From Cryoendolithus antarcticus (taxonomy: Eukaryota > Ascomycota > Dothideomycetes > Cladosporiales > Cladosporiaceae), in NCBI GenBank assembly GCA_002077065.1, contig NAJO01000025.1, positions 62,001-126,000 of the forward strand: DNA of 64,000 bases, written 5' to 3'. The position numbers and the translations under genes are program-made. Every line of letters starts with the position of its first letter. Positions within the stretch are counted from its first letter, which is position 1. Shown here piece by piece: positions 1 to 13,956 of this stretch. The notes beneath the pieces are model-generated. The model saw only the letters and a program-made list of their open reading frames with translations, had not been told where the DNA came from and did not search any database.

Positions 1-162
1 GTGGAGCATAATGCGAAGATTCATTCTCAGCTGAAGGCGCTCACGGAGCAGCACGAGCTGGAGCTGAAGCTGCTAAAGAACTCGGCGGACGAGCAGAGAG
101 TGAAGCGAGAGGCTCGTGAAAGAAAGAAGAGGGAGAGGGAAGCTGCGGCTGGGACGAAGTGA
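1..162 (+). CDS. 3' end of a coiled-coil, basic protein (partial)
   Basis: Frame 1 is open from the window edge to the TGA at 160-162, giving the last 53 residues of a protein whose start lies outside the window. The piece is strongly charged and helical: an EQHELELKLLKN stretch is followed by a Lys/Arg-rich end (ERKKREREAAAGTK). This suggests a coiled coil with a basic tail. No family can be named from so short a piece. The alternative is a chance open frame, but the charged heptad-like composition argues for coding. Confidence 0.5.
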   Translation: MEHNAKIHSQLKALTEQHELELKLLKNSADEQRVKREARERKKREREAAAGTK

Positions 163-223
163 CCACGATCTAACGCTCGCCACGCGGACCTGGTTTTCCG
201 GAACTGGGTGACCTAGGTCGATT

Positions 224-1051
224 CTATGCTAAGTCGAGATTAGTTTTGCAAGTGACGTGAAAGCCAGGCACGGAGTCTGCAAATTTGTACATTACTAAAA
301 TCTTCAGGCGTGAGATACCAAAACTCCATGCTCTCATAGGCTTACTCCCACCGCTTCTACGCCGTCTCATAAGCGCACATAGTCGCTGATAGCCGCCAAA
401 TCCGCCTCCCATTCTCCTGCGAGATGGACCGCGCGCACGAAGATCACCAGGCCGATGTCGAGATAGACCTGGATTCGTCCGAAATCCGCCAGGCGTTCCG
501 GGTGGAAACGCACGATACATTTCATCCATCTCGGGCAGCATACCACCACCCAATCCCACCGGCGTGCGGCCTCCACCTCCATCTCTCGGACGCGGCATTC
601 TGCCTCTGCGCGGCATGTCGCAGTCTTCATCGTCCATGTCGGCATACCTGTGCCTCCTCCCGCCTCTAGCCCCGACTCCACGCCTCCGACGCCAGCCACC
701 ACCAAAATCATCAAGTTGAGCAAGCATCATCATCTCGACCAATTCGCCCATGCCGCCACCACCCATACCACCTCGCGTCATCCCGCCGAACCCACTAGAG
801 CCGAAGATCAGCCCGCCGGGTGTTCCCATGCCCGTCCCAAATGGACTCATCGGCATCGATGCAGAGCCGAAAGGATTCAGTCCCGGCGTCATCATGCCCG
901 TCTCAAATGGATTGATCGGCATCGGCGCCTGGCCAAAGGGATTCGGTGTCATCATGCCTGCTCCAAAGGGGCCGAAAGGTGACATGCCCAGTGGAGGACC
1001 GAAGGGATTCATCATCTGAGGTGAGGGACTAGAAGGGCCGAACGGGTTCAT
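224..1051 (-). CDS. NPFG-repeat, Gly/Met/Pro-rich hypothetical protein
   Basis: The frame codes for 275 residues. The N-terminal third repeats NPFG/SPFG-type units separated by Met/Pro/Gly spacers (MMNPFGPP, MSPFGPFG, PNPFGQ, INPFE, LNPFG). An Arg/Gly-rich middle and a short C-terminal tail follow. The NPF-like units resemble EH-domain ligands, but that is only a resemblance, and the family was not recognised. The 5' end is unresolved. NPFG-like coding continues upstream towards an ATG at 1217 (MDPFGFPVGMQGFP) but in other frames, with TGA and TAA stops between. Either a short intron was missed or the 5' part has decayed. Confidence 0.4.
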   Translation of the reverse strand: MNPFGPSSPSPQMMNPFGPPLGMSPFGPFGAGMMTPNPFGQAPMPINPFETGMMTPGLNPFGSASMPMSPFGTGMGTPGGLIFGSSGFGGMTRGGMGGGGMGELVEMMMLAQLDDFGGGWRRRRGVGARGGRRHRYADMDDEDCDMPRRGRMPRPRDGGGGRTPVGLGGGMLPEMDEMYRAFPPGTPGGFRTNPGLSRHRPGDLRARGPSRRRMGGGFGGYQRLCALMRRRRSGGSKPMRAWSFGISRLKILVMYKFADSVPGFHVTCKTNLDLA

Positions 1052-1217
1052 GGCCCCTGGCGGTCTCAGGGGGGTGGACCCAAGGCTGTCGCCATATTTG
1101 GAAGTGATGGTCTGGAAGGGTTGAAGGGATTTATACCGCCTGAAGTCATCAAGGGATTATGCCACCTGGAATCATCGGGAAGCCTTGCATGCCCACGGGG
1201 AAACCGAAGGGATCCAT

Positions 1218-1660
1218 GTCTTCGGGCGCGCGAAATTGGAATTCCAATGGACGATATAGTAGTATGGCAGACCTGGTGAAGGCTACCGAGTTGATTGAGA
1301 AATGCTTGATCGACGATAGATAAGGGCTAAAGAAGTAAAGAGTGTACTAAAAGAGATGGACGATGGATGACAGATTGAGAGAACCGTCTGTGTTTTCACG
1401 CAGTGATCGGCGAAAGTCTGATCTCATACATTGCATTGCCTGCTCTGCCCGTGCGTCCGTTTTCTCAGCGTCAGCGTGATATACACTGCGATAGCCGTAT
1501 CGGCCTGTGAGCACTCGGAGACCGCTACATGTGAACACTGTCAGAGGCCATACCATCAGAGATGGACTCTCCAGCAAGATGCCCAAACCATCTCGGAGGT
1601 TATGCTTGTGAATCGCCATCACAATTGTGTGATCGCATAGCGACACGCAAACCCTTAGCT
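1218..1660. other. Intergenic, nothing recognised
   Basis: About 440 bases between the 5' ends of the NPFG-repeat gene and the 3' end of the BTB gene. Short open frames occur on both strands, but none has a recognisable product. No RNA gene or repeat was seen. Confidence 0.4.
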
Positions 1661-2539
1661 CTAGTCCGATTCATCGGCCTCATAACGTGCGGTCAATGGC
1701 ATGTCACACTCGAGATCCGACCTCTCTTGATACGTCGCCCAATTTCTTCGGTCGGCCAGCGCAGAAGTAATGTTTTTGTTGCAATCTGGGAACTCGCACA
1801 AGCCCAGCTCATGGTCGAAGTCGTCCACGCGGGTGAACTCGATACGCTGAAATTGACAGAATGGACAGCTGAACACCTTGATGGTATCGTTGAGAGACTG
1901 AGCCACGTTATAGAGTACTTCGGCCGCCAGGTCTGGTGTGTCTGCAAGCAGACGCTTGAATGCGAGCTTCTCCTTGTCCGAAGCCCATTTTCCCATCTTC
2001 TCAGCGCATAATTTCGCCAATGCCGGTCGCAGCAGGTTGTCTTCGGCCGGGATTTGCGTGAATATTACGCGAAGCGTGTCATCGGCATCCGATGTGAGAG
2101 ATCTCCATGCGGCCTTCCAGGGTGTTTTACCAGTGAAGAGTCGCTCGAAGACGGCAGCTTTGAGGTCTACCTGTCCGTACTTCTCCGCGACGACATACAC
2201 ACGAGCATGCGGTAGAGCGGTTGTCTCTCCTTCGGTAGCTGGCAGGTAGGGTAATTGATACATGTGACGCAGCATGGCTAGCATTGCGTCTTCATCGTCA
2301 TCGACAAGTGTAATTTCCTTCCTCTCCTTTTCCTACGGCAGTATTCAGTATATTGGGCTAGGACTTGCCATGCTAGACTGACCGCAAAATCGCCAACAAG
2401 TAATTTGCGGAAACCCAGAGTTGACACAGAGTGCATAGCGATGCGCGTAGACCTGCTGATGCCCGAACTTGAGCGTGATGTCAGACAGGCCTGGCTGTTT
2501 GAAGTATCTGCTCGTGGCGGGCGATGTTGAGCTCTCCAT
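1661..2539 (-). CDS. BTB/POZ-domain protein, with a one-base frameshift in the BTB domain
   Basis: Exon 1 is 2539-2383 and begins MESSTSPATSRYFKQPG. It enters a BTB fold with the hallmark LSDITLKFGHQQVYAHRYALC. The intron is 2382-2333 (GTCAGT...CCGTAG, 50 nt). Exon 2 (2332-1661) continues EKERKEITLVDDDEDAMLAMLRHMYQ, the BTB strand and helix leading to the usual 'ML.Y.Y' motif. A cysteine-containing C-terminal region (CPFC...C...C) follows. BTB proteins of this type in fungi are generally protein-interaction adaptors. The summed exons are 829 nt, one more than a multiple of three. After LCVNSGF the expected FRKLLVGDFA is read only in the next frame. The gene is therefore disrupted by one extra base near 2400-2405, or the base is a sequencing error. 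Confidence 0.7.
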
Positions 2540-2775
2540 GGTACTTGTAGCAACGATCGAAGGACTTCGTGACGCGGTGTTGCCAGAGACAATGCAGCAC
2601 GGATGAGGATGCAGAAGTCAGTTTAGGTGAGGGATGAAGCGGGCAGAAGGCACGACCGCTACTCTGCCCTCCACTCAAGTCGTGTAATGGTGCGTAGTAC
2701 TACCGTCTTTGACTAGGCCAAGTGACGTGGGACTGTGAATGTTGAGAAGCTATGCGGCGATACCTTACGCTACTT

Positions 2776-5739
2776 CTACAATCCAGTCTCCTCTTCATCC
2801 CAGTCAAGAGATTTCCTCGGCATCTTCAAAGTTTCAAGCTCGCCCCGGTTCGCCAGCGTTACAAGCTCCACCAGGCTCGAAGTAGCAACGAGAATGTCCT
2901 GGCTCTTAGGCAGCTTGCCGGTGTCTGTGGGCAGAGCCTTCTCCCCAATCGGCGCAGTTATAGGAGCATGGTCGACGGACTTCACTGCTGCGGAGGTAGG
3001 ATCGTCTACGAGCGAAAGTTCAGTCCGCTGTCCACCGATTAGTCCAGCATCGACTTCTGCATAGCGCAAAAGGATACTGGAAGGAATGGCAGCAAGACAC
3101 CTTTGCACCGCTGGGTCAACGATGATAGTGCCGTTCAAGACGTCAGGGTTCGGCACGAAGTACGTTGTCTGCCTTGACTCAAGCCGCTCGAAGAGGTATG
3201 TCGCAGTGGAAGTTTGGGCTTCATCCGGCTTTTTCGTAGCACTTTCGACCTTCCTAGCTTCCTGCTTGAGCTTCTTCTGCTTAGCACGACGAGTGGGCGC
3301 GGCGCGATCGAGTATCTGGAACACCACCTCCGCTTTTCCAGTCAACACGTCCCCGGCGCGGAAAGCCGCATCCAGAGGCTGCACGAAGGATCTGATCTCA
3401 GGCCCGAGCCATGCGCGCTCGGTGTCCGACGGTGTGGACTGCTCAAGACTTAATCGCACATCGACGGAGTGCGCTGGGCAGGGTATTTCAATTTTTTGCA
3501 TTTGGGTGATAGCGCGCATGCTCTGTAGTGACAAAGTATGCTTGCCAGATTTCATGCCGCGCGTCAGGGTCATCTCAATGCGAGGAAGGCTGACGTCGCT
3601 AGGCGTAGCGAAGGGCGATGGTATGAAGAGTGCAACAATCGTGCTTGGAAGCTCATGCAGCGATGGACCGACTTTCACTTCTTGGGTGCCCTCCAGGAGG
3701 GTAGGCTGCCCTTGCGGCACGAAGTATGACAAAGCTGTCTGCAGCTTTGGCACTTGATGCGAAAACACACAATCTTGTGAAGGCGGGCGAATCGGATTCG
3801 GGCCTTGCGCCGCTCTACTTCGCACTTCATGCTGAGCACCTTCGGTTTTGTGCAGACAGAGTCCGATATGACTCTCCCAATGCCCCGGCGAGGCATCATT
3901 CTGCTTCCAGTAGGACGTCGGATGCTCAGATCGCTGCGGTAGAGCAAGCTTATCAAGTTCGCCCATATATTTGAGCAGGGTGCGTGGCTTGGCGGCAGCG
4001 TTGGAGGGCTTGAGCCTTGCGCTCTGCAACGCGATGGGGGCATGATCCGAGCTGTTATTCTGCCGTTCCTTGCGTTCGGGCATCGAGAGCCGACTCAAGA
4101 GGCGACCTTGGTAACGATAGTGAAGTGCAGTAGTGCCCATTGTGGGTACTGTGGTAAGACGCTTGCGAAGTTGCGTTGACTCCAGGATGGGCTCAGTCTC
4201 CAGGCTGCCCATCCGGTCCTCCGGCGATGTAAGGAGACATACAGCCAGACGACGAGCCTCCATCGCTGCTCGGTACGATAGACTGTAGATGATGAGATTG
4301 CGATCGTTCTGCCAGTGCAAGTGACACCGAGTCCTCTGGCCGATGACCTCAAGATCGCTGCTGCTGATCGCCAATTCGCCGTTGCCGTCTCCTCCACGTC
4401 CATGCTGAGGCTTTCGAAGTGCATTCAGCTTGACAACGTGCATTCTGACTTTGTCCACTACGTTCTGCAAAGTCTCTGCGATGTGCTCAGCGTCGCGACG
4501 GCGAGCCGTGATGCGTAGAACGTTATCAGGTGCATAATGTTCCACGCGCGAGCTTCCGAGCGTCAGCTTGGAGCCTATCATGGCCTTGTAAGCTGGCTGT
4601 CCGGTGGCATCAAGCTGAAGCAAAAGTGCACTTTTTCCATGTGCCAACCCAAACTCTAGCTCTCCATACGCCTGTTCCTCAGAGCTGACGGAAATGTCCC
4701 AGGTACGCCGTAGTATATCATTGACCATCTTCTGTTTGCTGTGCATCGCAGCGCTTTTTACCGTACCCTGACTCAGCTTCACGCGTCGTACATGTAAAGG
4801 CGTTGTGCCGGGTAGCCAAGGCGGCGTCTGGTGTCGAGGTCTCGTACCGGATGGGTCTGTGGGAGGCGCCTCTTTCGCAGCGCGGTCGATACGCGGCCGA
4901 GCATCACGGTATCTTCTGAGCTGGCTCGTAGAATACCGTTCAACAAGAGTCTGCACCAACTCGCTGTACTGCTTTTCCTCCAGAATCGTGTTCGCAGGCC
5001 AGAGATCATCAATAGAAGCAGCGATGTCCTTCTCATCGGGAACACTATTCAACTCGGCTTGAATGTCCGCCGCACTCACTACGGTCCGCCCAGCTTCGTC
5101 TTGCTGCAAGATCGGCGCTTCGCTTGCAGCAAGCCGTTTCTGTGTTTCTTCTGGCAAGTCCTGTAGCAATACGACCTTGAACGGGCTATCGTCTAGCTTT
5201 GTCGAGGTCTCTAACGCTTGTGAAGACTGCCTCTGCCGCCGCTTGCCTCTCCCGATGATGCGACCTTCGGGACTGTAGTGCCGATACAGCGGTTTCGTCT
5301 TCCCTTCAGAGGCAAGGGAACTCTTCGCATCATCGCGGAGGTCATCCTCGCCGGTGACTTGCCCTTTCGAGCCGCAGTGGCGATACGATGGCTTCTCCAG
5401 CGCCGCCTCTGTATCACGGTCTGTCGGATCGCGTCGAGTTCTGTCCGTGTGAAAGGTGAGACTGTACCCATCGTGAGAAGTATTAGACGACTCTCCCGCT
5501 GCGACATGGGGGGTTGGAATTTTGTCATCGCGTGACTCGTCCTTCACGATCTGGGTAGCGGCCTCCTGGTAAGAGACAGCGAATGTTTGCAAGGGGCGGT
5601 ATTGCGGCCGCGTTGTTGGCGCCCGTCGTAGTCCAAGGAGAACATAACGTAGTTGAGACTTCAGACATGCTGAGGATGGCACTGCGTGAGCGCCAGATGA
5701 CAGCATGTATCGCCGCGGTATTAATGGCGCTGTCGACAA
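2776..5739 (-). CDS. SLS1: Sls1-like mitochondrial inner-membrane-bound regulator
   Basis: A single exon of 987 codons. The N-terminus has no acidic residue and many Arg/Ser/Ala residues (MSTAPLIPRRYMLSSGAHAVPSS), as in a mitochondrial presequence. The middle of the protein reads like the fungal Sls1 family, with a KVVLLQDLPEETQKRLA segment and a long charged C-terminal half. In yeast Sls1 is an inner-membrane protein that couples mitochondrial transcription to translation. Family members are typically 650-1000 residues, so the length fits. The protein ends SLDWDEEETGL. The assignment rests on remembered family resemblance, not on a catalytic motif. The alternative is an uncharacterised fungal mitochondrial protein. 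Confidence 0.6.
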   Translation of the reverse strand: MSTAPLIPRRYMLSSGAHAVPSSACLKSQLRYVLLGLRRAPTTRPQYRPLQTFAVSYQEAATQIVKDESRDDKIPTPHVAAGESSNTSHDGYSLTFHTDRTRRDPTDRDTEAALEKPSYRHCGSKGQVTGEDDLRDDAKSSLASEGKTKPLYRHYSPEGRIIGRGKRRQRQSSQALETSTKLDDSPFKVVLLQDLPEETQKRLAASEAPILQQDEAGRTVVSAADIQAELNSVPDEKDIAASIDDLWPANTILEEKQYSELVQTLVERYSTSQLRRYRDARPRIDRAAKEAPPTDPSGTRPRHQTPPWLPGTTPLHVRRVKLSQGTVKSAAMHSKQKMVNDILRRTWDISVSSEEQAYGELEFGLAHGKSALLLQLDATGQPAYKAMIGSKLTLGSSRVEHYAPDNVLRITARRRDAEHIAETLQNVVDKVRMHVVKLNALRKPQHGRGGDGNGELAISSSDLEVIGQRTRCHLHWQNDRNLIIYSLSYRAAMEARRLAVCLLTSPEDRMGSLETEPILESTQLRKRLTTVPTMGTTALHYRYQGRLLSRLSMPERKERQNNSSDHAPIALQSARLKPSNAAAKPRTLLKYMGELDKLALPQRSEHPTSYWKQNDASPGHWESHIGLCLHKTEGAQHEVRSRAAQGPNPIRPPSQDCVFSHQVPKLQTALSYFVPQGQPTLLEGTQEVKVGPSLHELPSTIVALFIPSPFATPSDVSLPRIEMTLTRGMKSGKHTLSLQSMRAITQMQKIEIPCPAHSVDVRLSLEQSTPSDTERAWLGPEIRSFVQPLDAAFRAGDVLTGKAEVVFQILDRAAPTRRAKQKKLKQEARKVESATKKPDEAQTSTATYLFERLESRQTTYFVPNPDVLNGTIIVDPAVQRCLAAIPSSILLRYAEVDAGLIGGQRTELSLVDDPTSAAVKSVDHAPITAPIGEKALPTDTGKLPKSQDILVATSSLVELVTLANRGELETLKMPRKSLDWDEEETGL

Positions 5740-6009
5740 ACATTCGAAGCTCGAACTTTGAAGTCGGCCATGGTGCTTGGCGTCTCCAACTACACCTCCG
5801 AGTTGCCATAATCACCAATAAATACCATGGTCATCGTTCGCGTCACCTAATTCGGATCAGTTGCGTTCGAGTCTAGGTTGTCGATATACTCGGAATCGAT
5901 CCGTTCGGTCTGGCACAATTGGATGCTTGCAAACACTACCGGCTCCCGGACCAACCTCTTCGAGCACTAGATGAGACACTCAGCGATACCATCTTGACCG
6001 AACGCTGGA
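5740..6009. promoter_or_regulatory. Divergent promoter region
   Basis: 270 bases separate two head-to-head genes, the Sls1-like gene on the left and the aftiphilin-like gene on the right. Both promoters must lie here. No clear TATA box or repeat was seen. Confidence 0.5.
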
Positions 6010-7761
6010 ATGTCGCAAGATCTCTTCGCAGCCTTTGGCGATGACGACGTTGCGACGAATCAGGGCCAGCCGAAGACAGACTGGGATACTCTAGGATCGT
6101 CAATTACCAGATTATTTCCGCAAGCTCAGGTATCGCCAGCACTGGACCAACCAGACGACGAGGATGACTTTGGAGAATTCGAGGATGCGGCGAGCGTGGA
6201 GGATACTCCGTTGCCCGTCAAAGTGGAGAATAGCAATCAAGCCCGGATGTCGAACGAGTCGGCCCCGGTAACGCTGAGTTTGAATGCGTCTACGACAACC
6301 GCACCGCAAACAAAGCCTGCACCTCGAGCACCCTCAAAGTCGGAAGCGCGATCGATCCCGCCGAGACCACTGCCTTTCAAGCCAAAGCCAGTCTCCCAAG
6401 ACAAGCCCAAGACAGGTGCCCACCCCTTCGCAGGACACATGGACTTTCTGTTCTCTGCCGACGACGACGAGTACGATGCCGGCGCAGACGATCTGACCGT
6501 TGACCTTGCGAACGACCCGGAGGCTGCGATGGCTTACTCAAAGAAACTCATAGCTGCGCAGATGGCCGCTGAGAGCGAGGCCAAAGCGGCAGCGCCGCTA
6601 CCACCGAGTCCGAGGGTACAGTCGAAGCCGCCACCGAGATCGCCCAATAAGCTACGAAAGAAGTCACAGTATGCGCCGCCGATGGACCATAGTGTGTTCT
6701 TCGATGCTGAGAGTGTGAGCGAGGATGAGGCCGAGGTTGAGGCAGAGGAGGACGATGATTGGGGTGATTTTGAAACTGTCGCTGCGGTGACACGTAGTGA
6801 TCAGAGTAAGTCGGCTGTGACACCGCAGTCAGCAGTTCAGGACCGACTTTCGCCTATGACGGACTTATTGAGCCTCGACGAGAGTCCCTCACCGTTTACG
6901 GCATACTCAAATGGAATACCTTTAGCCTCGAAGGCTGGATTCACGGCGGCGAATGATAACATACAGGATGCCGATGTGTGGGACGACTTCGAGTCTGCTA
7001 CTCCAGAGCCGACACAAGAGATCTCTCGGCTATCACCCATATCGTCGCCGACAGATCACGCGACCCTGCCAAGCTCTCTTTCACTTCCTCCCGCCGATGC
7101 ACTACCACCCAGCAATGTGCCACCACCATCTCTCCTGCTGTCCCTCTTCCCTCCTCTGATAGCTTCCGCTCAATCAAACCTTCTTCTTCCTCTCTCAAAA
7201 CTCCCAGCCTCGGACAAAGAGACTCTGCTTCACCATCCGGCAACTCATACTTTCATGCAAGAATACCTCTCCCACTCCGCTGCCATGGCGCATATTCTGG
7301 CAGGCCGAAAGCTTCGCTGGAAACGCGACCAACGTCTCGCACAAAGCATGCGGATCGGACCTGCCGGAAAGCAAGGCGGCATGAAGCTGACCGGCGTTGA
7401 CAAGGGCGAGCTTGCAAAAGAGGAGAGGGAGGTGCTCGATGTCTTGCGTCTGTGGGGCGCTCAGGCTGGCAGGCTACGAAGTGCCGTTTCAGCGATCAAT
7501 GCTAGTTCGGTCTCGAGCAAGCTCTCAAATGTGCCCGAAATTGCAAAGGTAATGCCGATCAAGAGTCTGAACACCCTTGCAGGAGGCTTCACAGCGGCTC
7601 TGACTTGTGCTCTCTGTGGACTGAAGAGGGAGGAGAGAGTTACGAAAGTCGATGAAGGGATTGAGGATAGCTTTGGGGAGTGGTGGGTAGAGGGGGCGGG
7701 AATGCATGTTACCTGCTGGAGGTTCTGGGACGAAAAGAAGGGGAAGTTGAAGGAGAGATGA
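6010..7761 (+). CDS. Aftiphilin-like acidic trafficking protein
   Basis: A single exon of 583 codons starting MSQDLFAAFGDDD. Short acidic aromatic motifs recur: DFGEFEDA near residue 50, DDDWGDFET near 250 and WDDFES near 325. These are the kind of WxxF/DFxxF ligands used by adaptor-ear and clathrin partners. The middle is Pro/Ser-rich and disordered. The C-terminus (from about residue 380) is folded: a helical region, then CALCGLKREERV and, near the end, GEWWVEGAGMHVTCWRFWDEK. That end resembles the aftiphilin clathrin-binding box and conserved fungal hypotheticals. The inferred role is clathrin- or adaptor-dependent sorting at the Golgi or endosome. Other Cys/His-containing folds are possible. 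Confidence 0.5.
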   Translation: MSQDLFAAFGDDDVATNQGQPKTDWDTLGSSITRLFPQAQVSPALDQPDDEDDFGEFEDAASVEDTPLPVKVENSNQARMSNESAPVTLSLNASTTTAPQTKPAPRAPSKSEARSIPPRPLPFKPKPVSQDKPKTGAHPFAGHMDFLFSADDDEYDAGADDLTVDLANDPEAAMAYSKKLIAAQMAAESEAKAAAPLPPSPRVQSKPPPRSPNKLRKKSQYAPPMDHSVFFDAESVSEDEAEVEAEEDDDWGDFETVAAVTRSDQSKSAVTPQSAVQDRLSPMTDLLSLDESPSPFTAYSNGIPLASKAGFTAANDNIQDADVWDDFESATPEPTQEISRLSPISSPTDHATLPSSLSLPPADALPPSNVPPPSLLLSLFPPLIASAQSNLLLPLSKLPASDKETLLHHPATHTFMQEYLSHSAAMAHILAGRKLRWKRDQRLAQSMRIGPAGKQGGMKLTGVDKGELAKEEREVLDVLRLWGAQAGRLRSAVSAINASSVSSKLSNVPEIAKVMPIKSLNTLAGGFTAALTCALCGLKREERVTKVDEGIEDSFGEWWVEGAGMHVTCWRFWDEKKGKLKER

Positions 7762-8702
7762 GGATTGCTCGAGATGTGCAAATGAACTATGGTCGTCTCG
7801 AAAGACGGCGATCGAGTAAATACCCGGCGGCTGCCTTCACGAGATGAGGATCATCGCCTCGAGGCAGCTTCTTATCCTGCCGATTGGCGACGATCCGTCT
7901 AATATCTCGGCAGCCCATCATCTGGGCGGTATGCCACTCGCGAATAGCCGAGGATGATTGCTACTCAGTTTTGGGATGCTCAAGCGAGTCTCGAAATGTG
8001 AGCAGAGCGAGGATGAAGGGATCAATGAAGACTGGTCAGACCACGGAGTGAGGTGAGTCGACGTACGCTGCCGCTTCAAGCATGACTCGACCGGTAGAGC
8101 GTAATAAAGACACCGCCGTGAGGTCGTGTACGCACTGACTCCGCTTCCTCAAGCCTCTGAGTGCTGATGCACTGCTAGTCGTGTCACTGGTAACATCATC
8201 CACTGTCAGTGAGCAAGAATGGAGGCCGACGGTCTTGACCTCAAACGTAGCCTTCTCACAGGCACGACAGTGTAGTGATAAAGCGGTGCGGTCTGGCTCA
8301 TATTAGCATGGTCACATGTCACACTTGTGGGAGTTGGAGGTTCCACTGGAGAAAAGTGAAGTTCACATCACACAGAGACTCATATTCAGTCACTTTGCCC
8401 CCAATCTTGCTTATCTCATATCAAGGCGCCATTTCAGGCATGCAGGATTGTGACGCACAAGCGTGCAAATTCGAAGCGCCCCACTTAGCGCGTTTCCTTC
8501 GCCCTCCACTACTTAACCCACGCAGTCCCTTCAACCCTCTTGGAAAAATCGTTGAACACCGATACACAAGCTGTACCATCTTCACAAGTGAGCAGCATCG
8601 CCACCATCGCCTCGATAGCAGCCATACTGACAACACCACCAGTCCTCAATCTCAGAACACCTCACCAACCTTCCACAACACACCCACAAGAAATCCGTCA
8701 AC
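7762..8702. promoter_or_regulatory. TEF1 upstream region
   Basis: 940 bases without a supported gene, ending in the TEF1 start. The last 250 bases are pyrimidine-rich (for example 8490-8545), as expected upstream of a highly expressed fungal gene. A TACTTAAC motif near 8510 could serve as a weak TATA element. Only short, unsupported frames occur. Confidence 0.45.
8588..8642 (+). other. Candidate 5'-UTR intron of TEF1
   Basis: GTGAGC at 8588, an ACTGAC branch-like motif near 8626 and CAG ending at 8642 define a 55-nt intron-shaped segment about 60 bases before the TEF1 ATG. Leader introns are common in fungal TEF1 genes. RNA reads would be needed to confirm it. Confidence 0.4.
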
Positions 8703-12146
<3,444 letters not shown>

Positions 12147-12559
12147 ATTCGCATCTACTGCAACTGAGGTCAAAAATTAGCTTCTGGAGCATGTGAACGG
12201 GCTGAGGCAGGGTGCCTACGGGTGTTTGCTGATGATTCATGCATGTGTTACGATGGAGCGTGGGTTCGAGGCCATCCTGCCCGCTGGGCAGGGCAGATAG
12301 AGTGGATGTAATGAATTCACACACTCGGCCCGTTCGGGGTGGTGGTTGAGACATTGGTGCTTCGATTCAAGATCTCACCTCTCAAGTGCGTTTTGATGCC
12401 ATGAATGTGACCGCCATCTCTATATACTGTACGCCACATTTTAGTCCATCTCGGCATCGCCAAGCCTCCTCGATCTTAGGCACCCCATCTCCGATCTTCC
12501 CTTCCACTTCATCACTTCCTACATGGAACAGCACTCTGCACTTGCTACGATGCTCTACG
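12147..12559. other. TEF1 3' region and TAD1 promoter
   Basis: About 410 bases holding the TEF1 3' UTR and the promoter of the next gene in the same direction. No further gene or repeat was seen. Confidence 0.4.
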
Positions 12560-13956
12560 ATGCCTCTTCGCGCCCCTCATCCGGACGCGATCGCCGACTG
12601 CGTGCTAGCAGCTTTCAACAAGCTGCCAGCAAAGTTCAAGCCGAGGGCTTTGGCGAACGGAGGCAGAGAGTCTGTGCCTTTGGCGGGCATTGTGCTGTGT
12701 AGAGGTGAGTATGCGTTTTTGCTCCAGCGAAAGGACCATGCTGATACAGTGGCTTGGGCAGCTTAGACATCGAGACCGCGGATCATGGCTATCAGTCCTT
12801 CCATTCAGCCAATGGCACGAATGGCGAAACACACTATGACGGAAGGAAGAGCTCGAGTAGCTTGACTTGCGTGAGCCTGGCGACGGGAATGAGATGTCTG
12901 CCTCAGAGCAAGCTCGCGCAGGCCAAGGGGAATGTGCTGCATGATTGGCATGCCGAGATTCTGGCTATACGCGGGTTCAACAGATGGATCTTGGAGGAGT
13001 GTCTGGAGCTTGCAAGAGCTGGACGAGAGAAGCAGGCAGGGGAGTGGGTGGCTTGGCGACGAGCGCCCACGCTACAGCATGAGACCGAGCGGGAGCCCGA
13101 CACGACACCTGTCACGGAAGCAGACAGAGCGACACAGCCCTTCACACTCGGCCCGCAGATCAGCATCCATATGTACGTCTCCCAAGCGCCTTGCGGCGAC
13201 GCGAGCATGGAGCTTCTCATGTCACGCCAACCATCCTCTGAGCCCTGGACCCACGCCGCACCTTCGGCAGATCCGGATGATATGCTCGGCCGCGGACACT
13301 TTGACCAGCTTGGTGTGGTGAGACGGAAGCCCTCGAGACCGGATGCGCCGGTAACAGCGAGTAAGAGCTGTTCTGATAAGCTGGCTATGAAACAGATCAC
13401 AGGGTTGTTGTCAGGGTTGGTGAGTGGGCTTGTGTGGCCAGAGGGAAGCTATGTGAAGAGTGTGGTGTTGCCGGGAAAAGACATTGTAAGAGAGGCGGTG
13501 AAGAGGTGTTGGGGCACAGATGGGAGAATGAAGGAGCTGGGGCAGATGGAGGAGCGATGCGGGATGAAGTTCCTGCCTTTCAAGATGGAAGCTACAAGTA
13601 GAGTATTCGAGTACGCTGCACCTGACGAGGGTGCTGTTGGCAGCAACCTTTCTGCGCTCTGGACGCCGAGGAAAAGCGAAGTGTTAATCAAAGGAGTCTT
13701 GCAGGGGAGGAAGCAGTTTGATCCCAAGGGAGCGAGCTGTGTGTCTAGACGGGAGATGTGGAAGCTGGCACGCGAGGTGGCTGAAGTAAGCGGTGCGAGT
13801 GAGGTGTATGAGGCGCTGGATTCGACTACTTATGGTGGTGCCAAGATCAGGATGCGAGGCGAACGCGAAAGGGTCAAGGAGGAGGTCAAGAGGACGGCCT
13901 TTAAGGGGTGGAGGACGAATAGCGGAGACGAGCAGTGGAGTCTTGACAATGCCTGA
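12560..13956 (+). CDS. TAD1: tRNA-specific adenosine deaminase (A37 to inosine)
   Basis: Exon 1 is 12560-12704, the intron is 12705-12766 (GTGAGT...CTTAG, 62 nt) and exon 2 is 12767-13956. The product is 444 residues. The start MPLRAPHPDAIADCVLAAF is chosen because it opens the conserved N-terminal helix. The zinc-deaminase signature is complete: HAE (in VLHDWHAEILAIRGFN), PCGDASMEL and, later, SCSDKLA with the second zinc-binding Cys. The ADAT1/Tad1 family converts A37, next to the anticodon of eukaryotic tRNA-Ala, to inosine. Everything needed for catalysis is visible. The C-terminal half is the diverse A_deamin region. Confidence 0.93.

Noticed and set aside
5850..5880. GTTCGAGTC resembling a tRNA B box
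   Set aside because: No A box at the proper distance and no acceptor-stem pairing around it.
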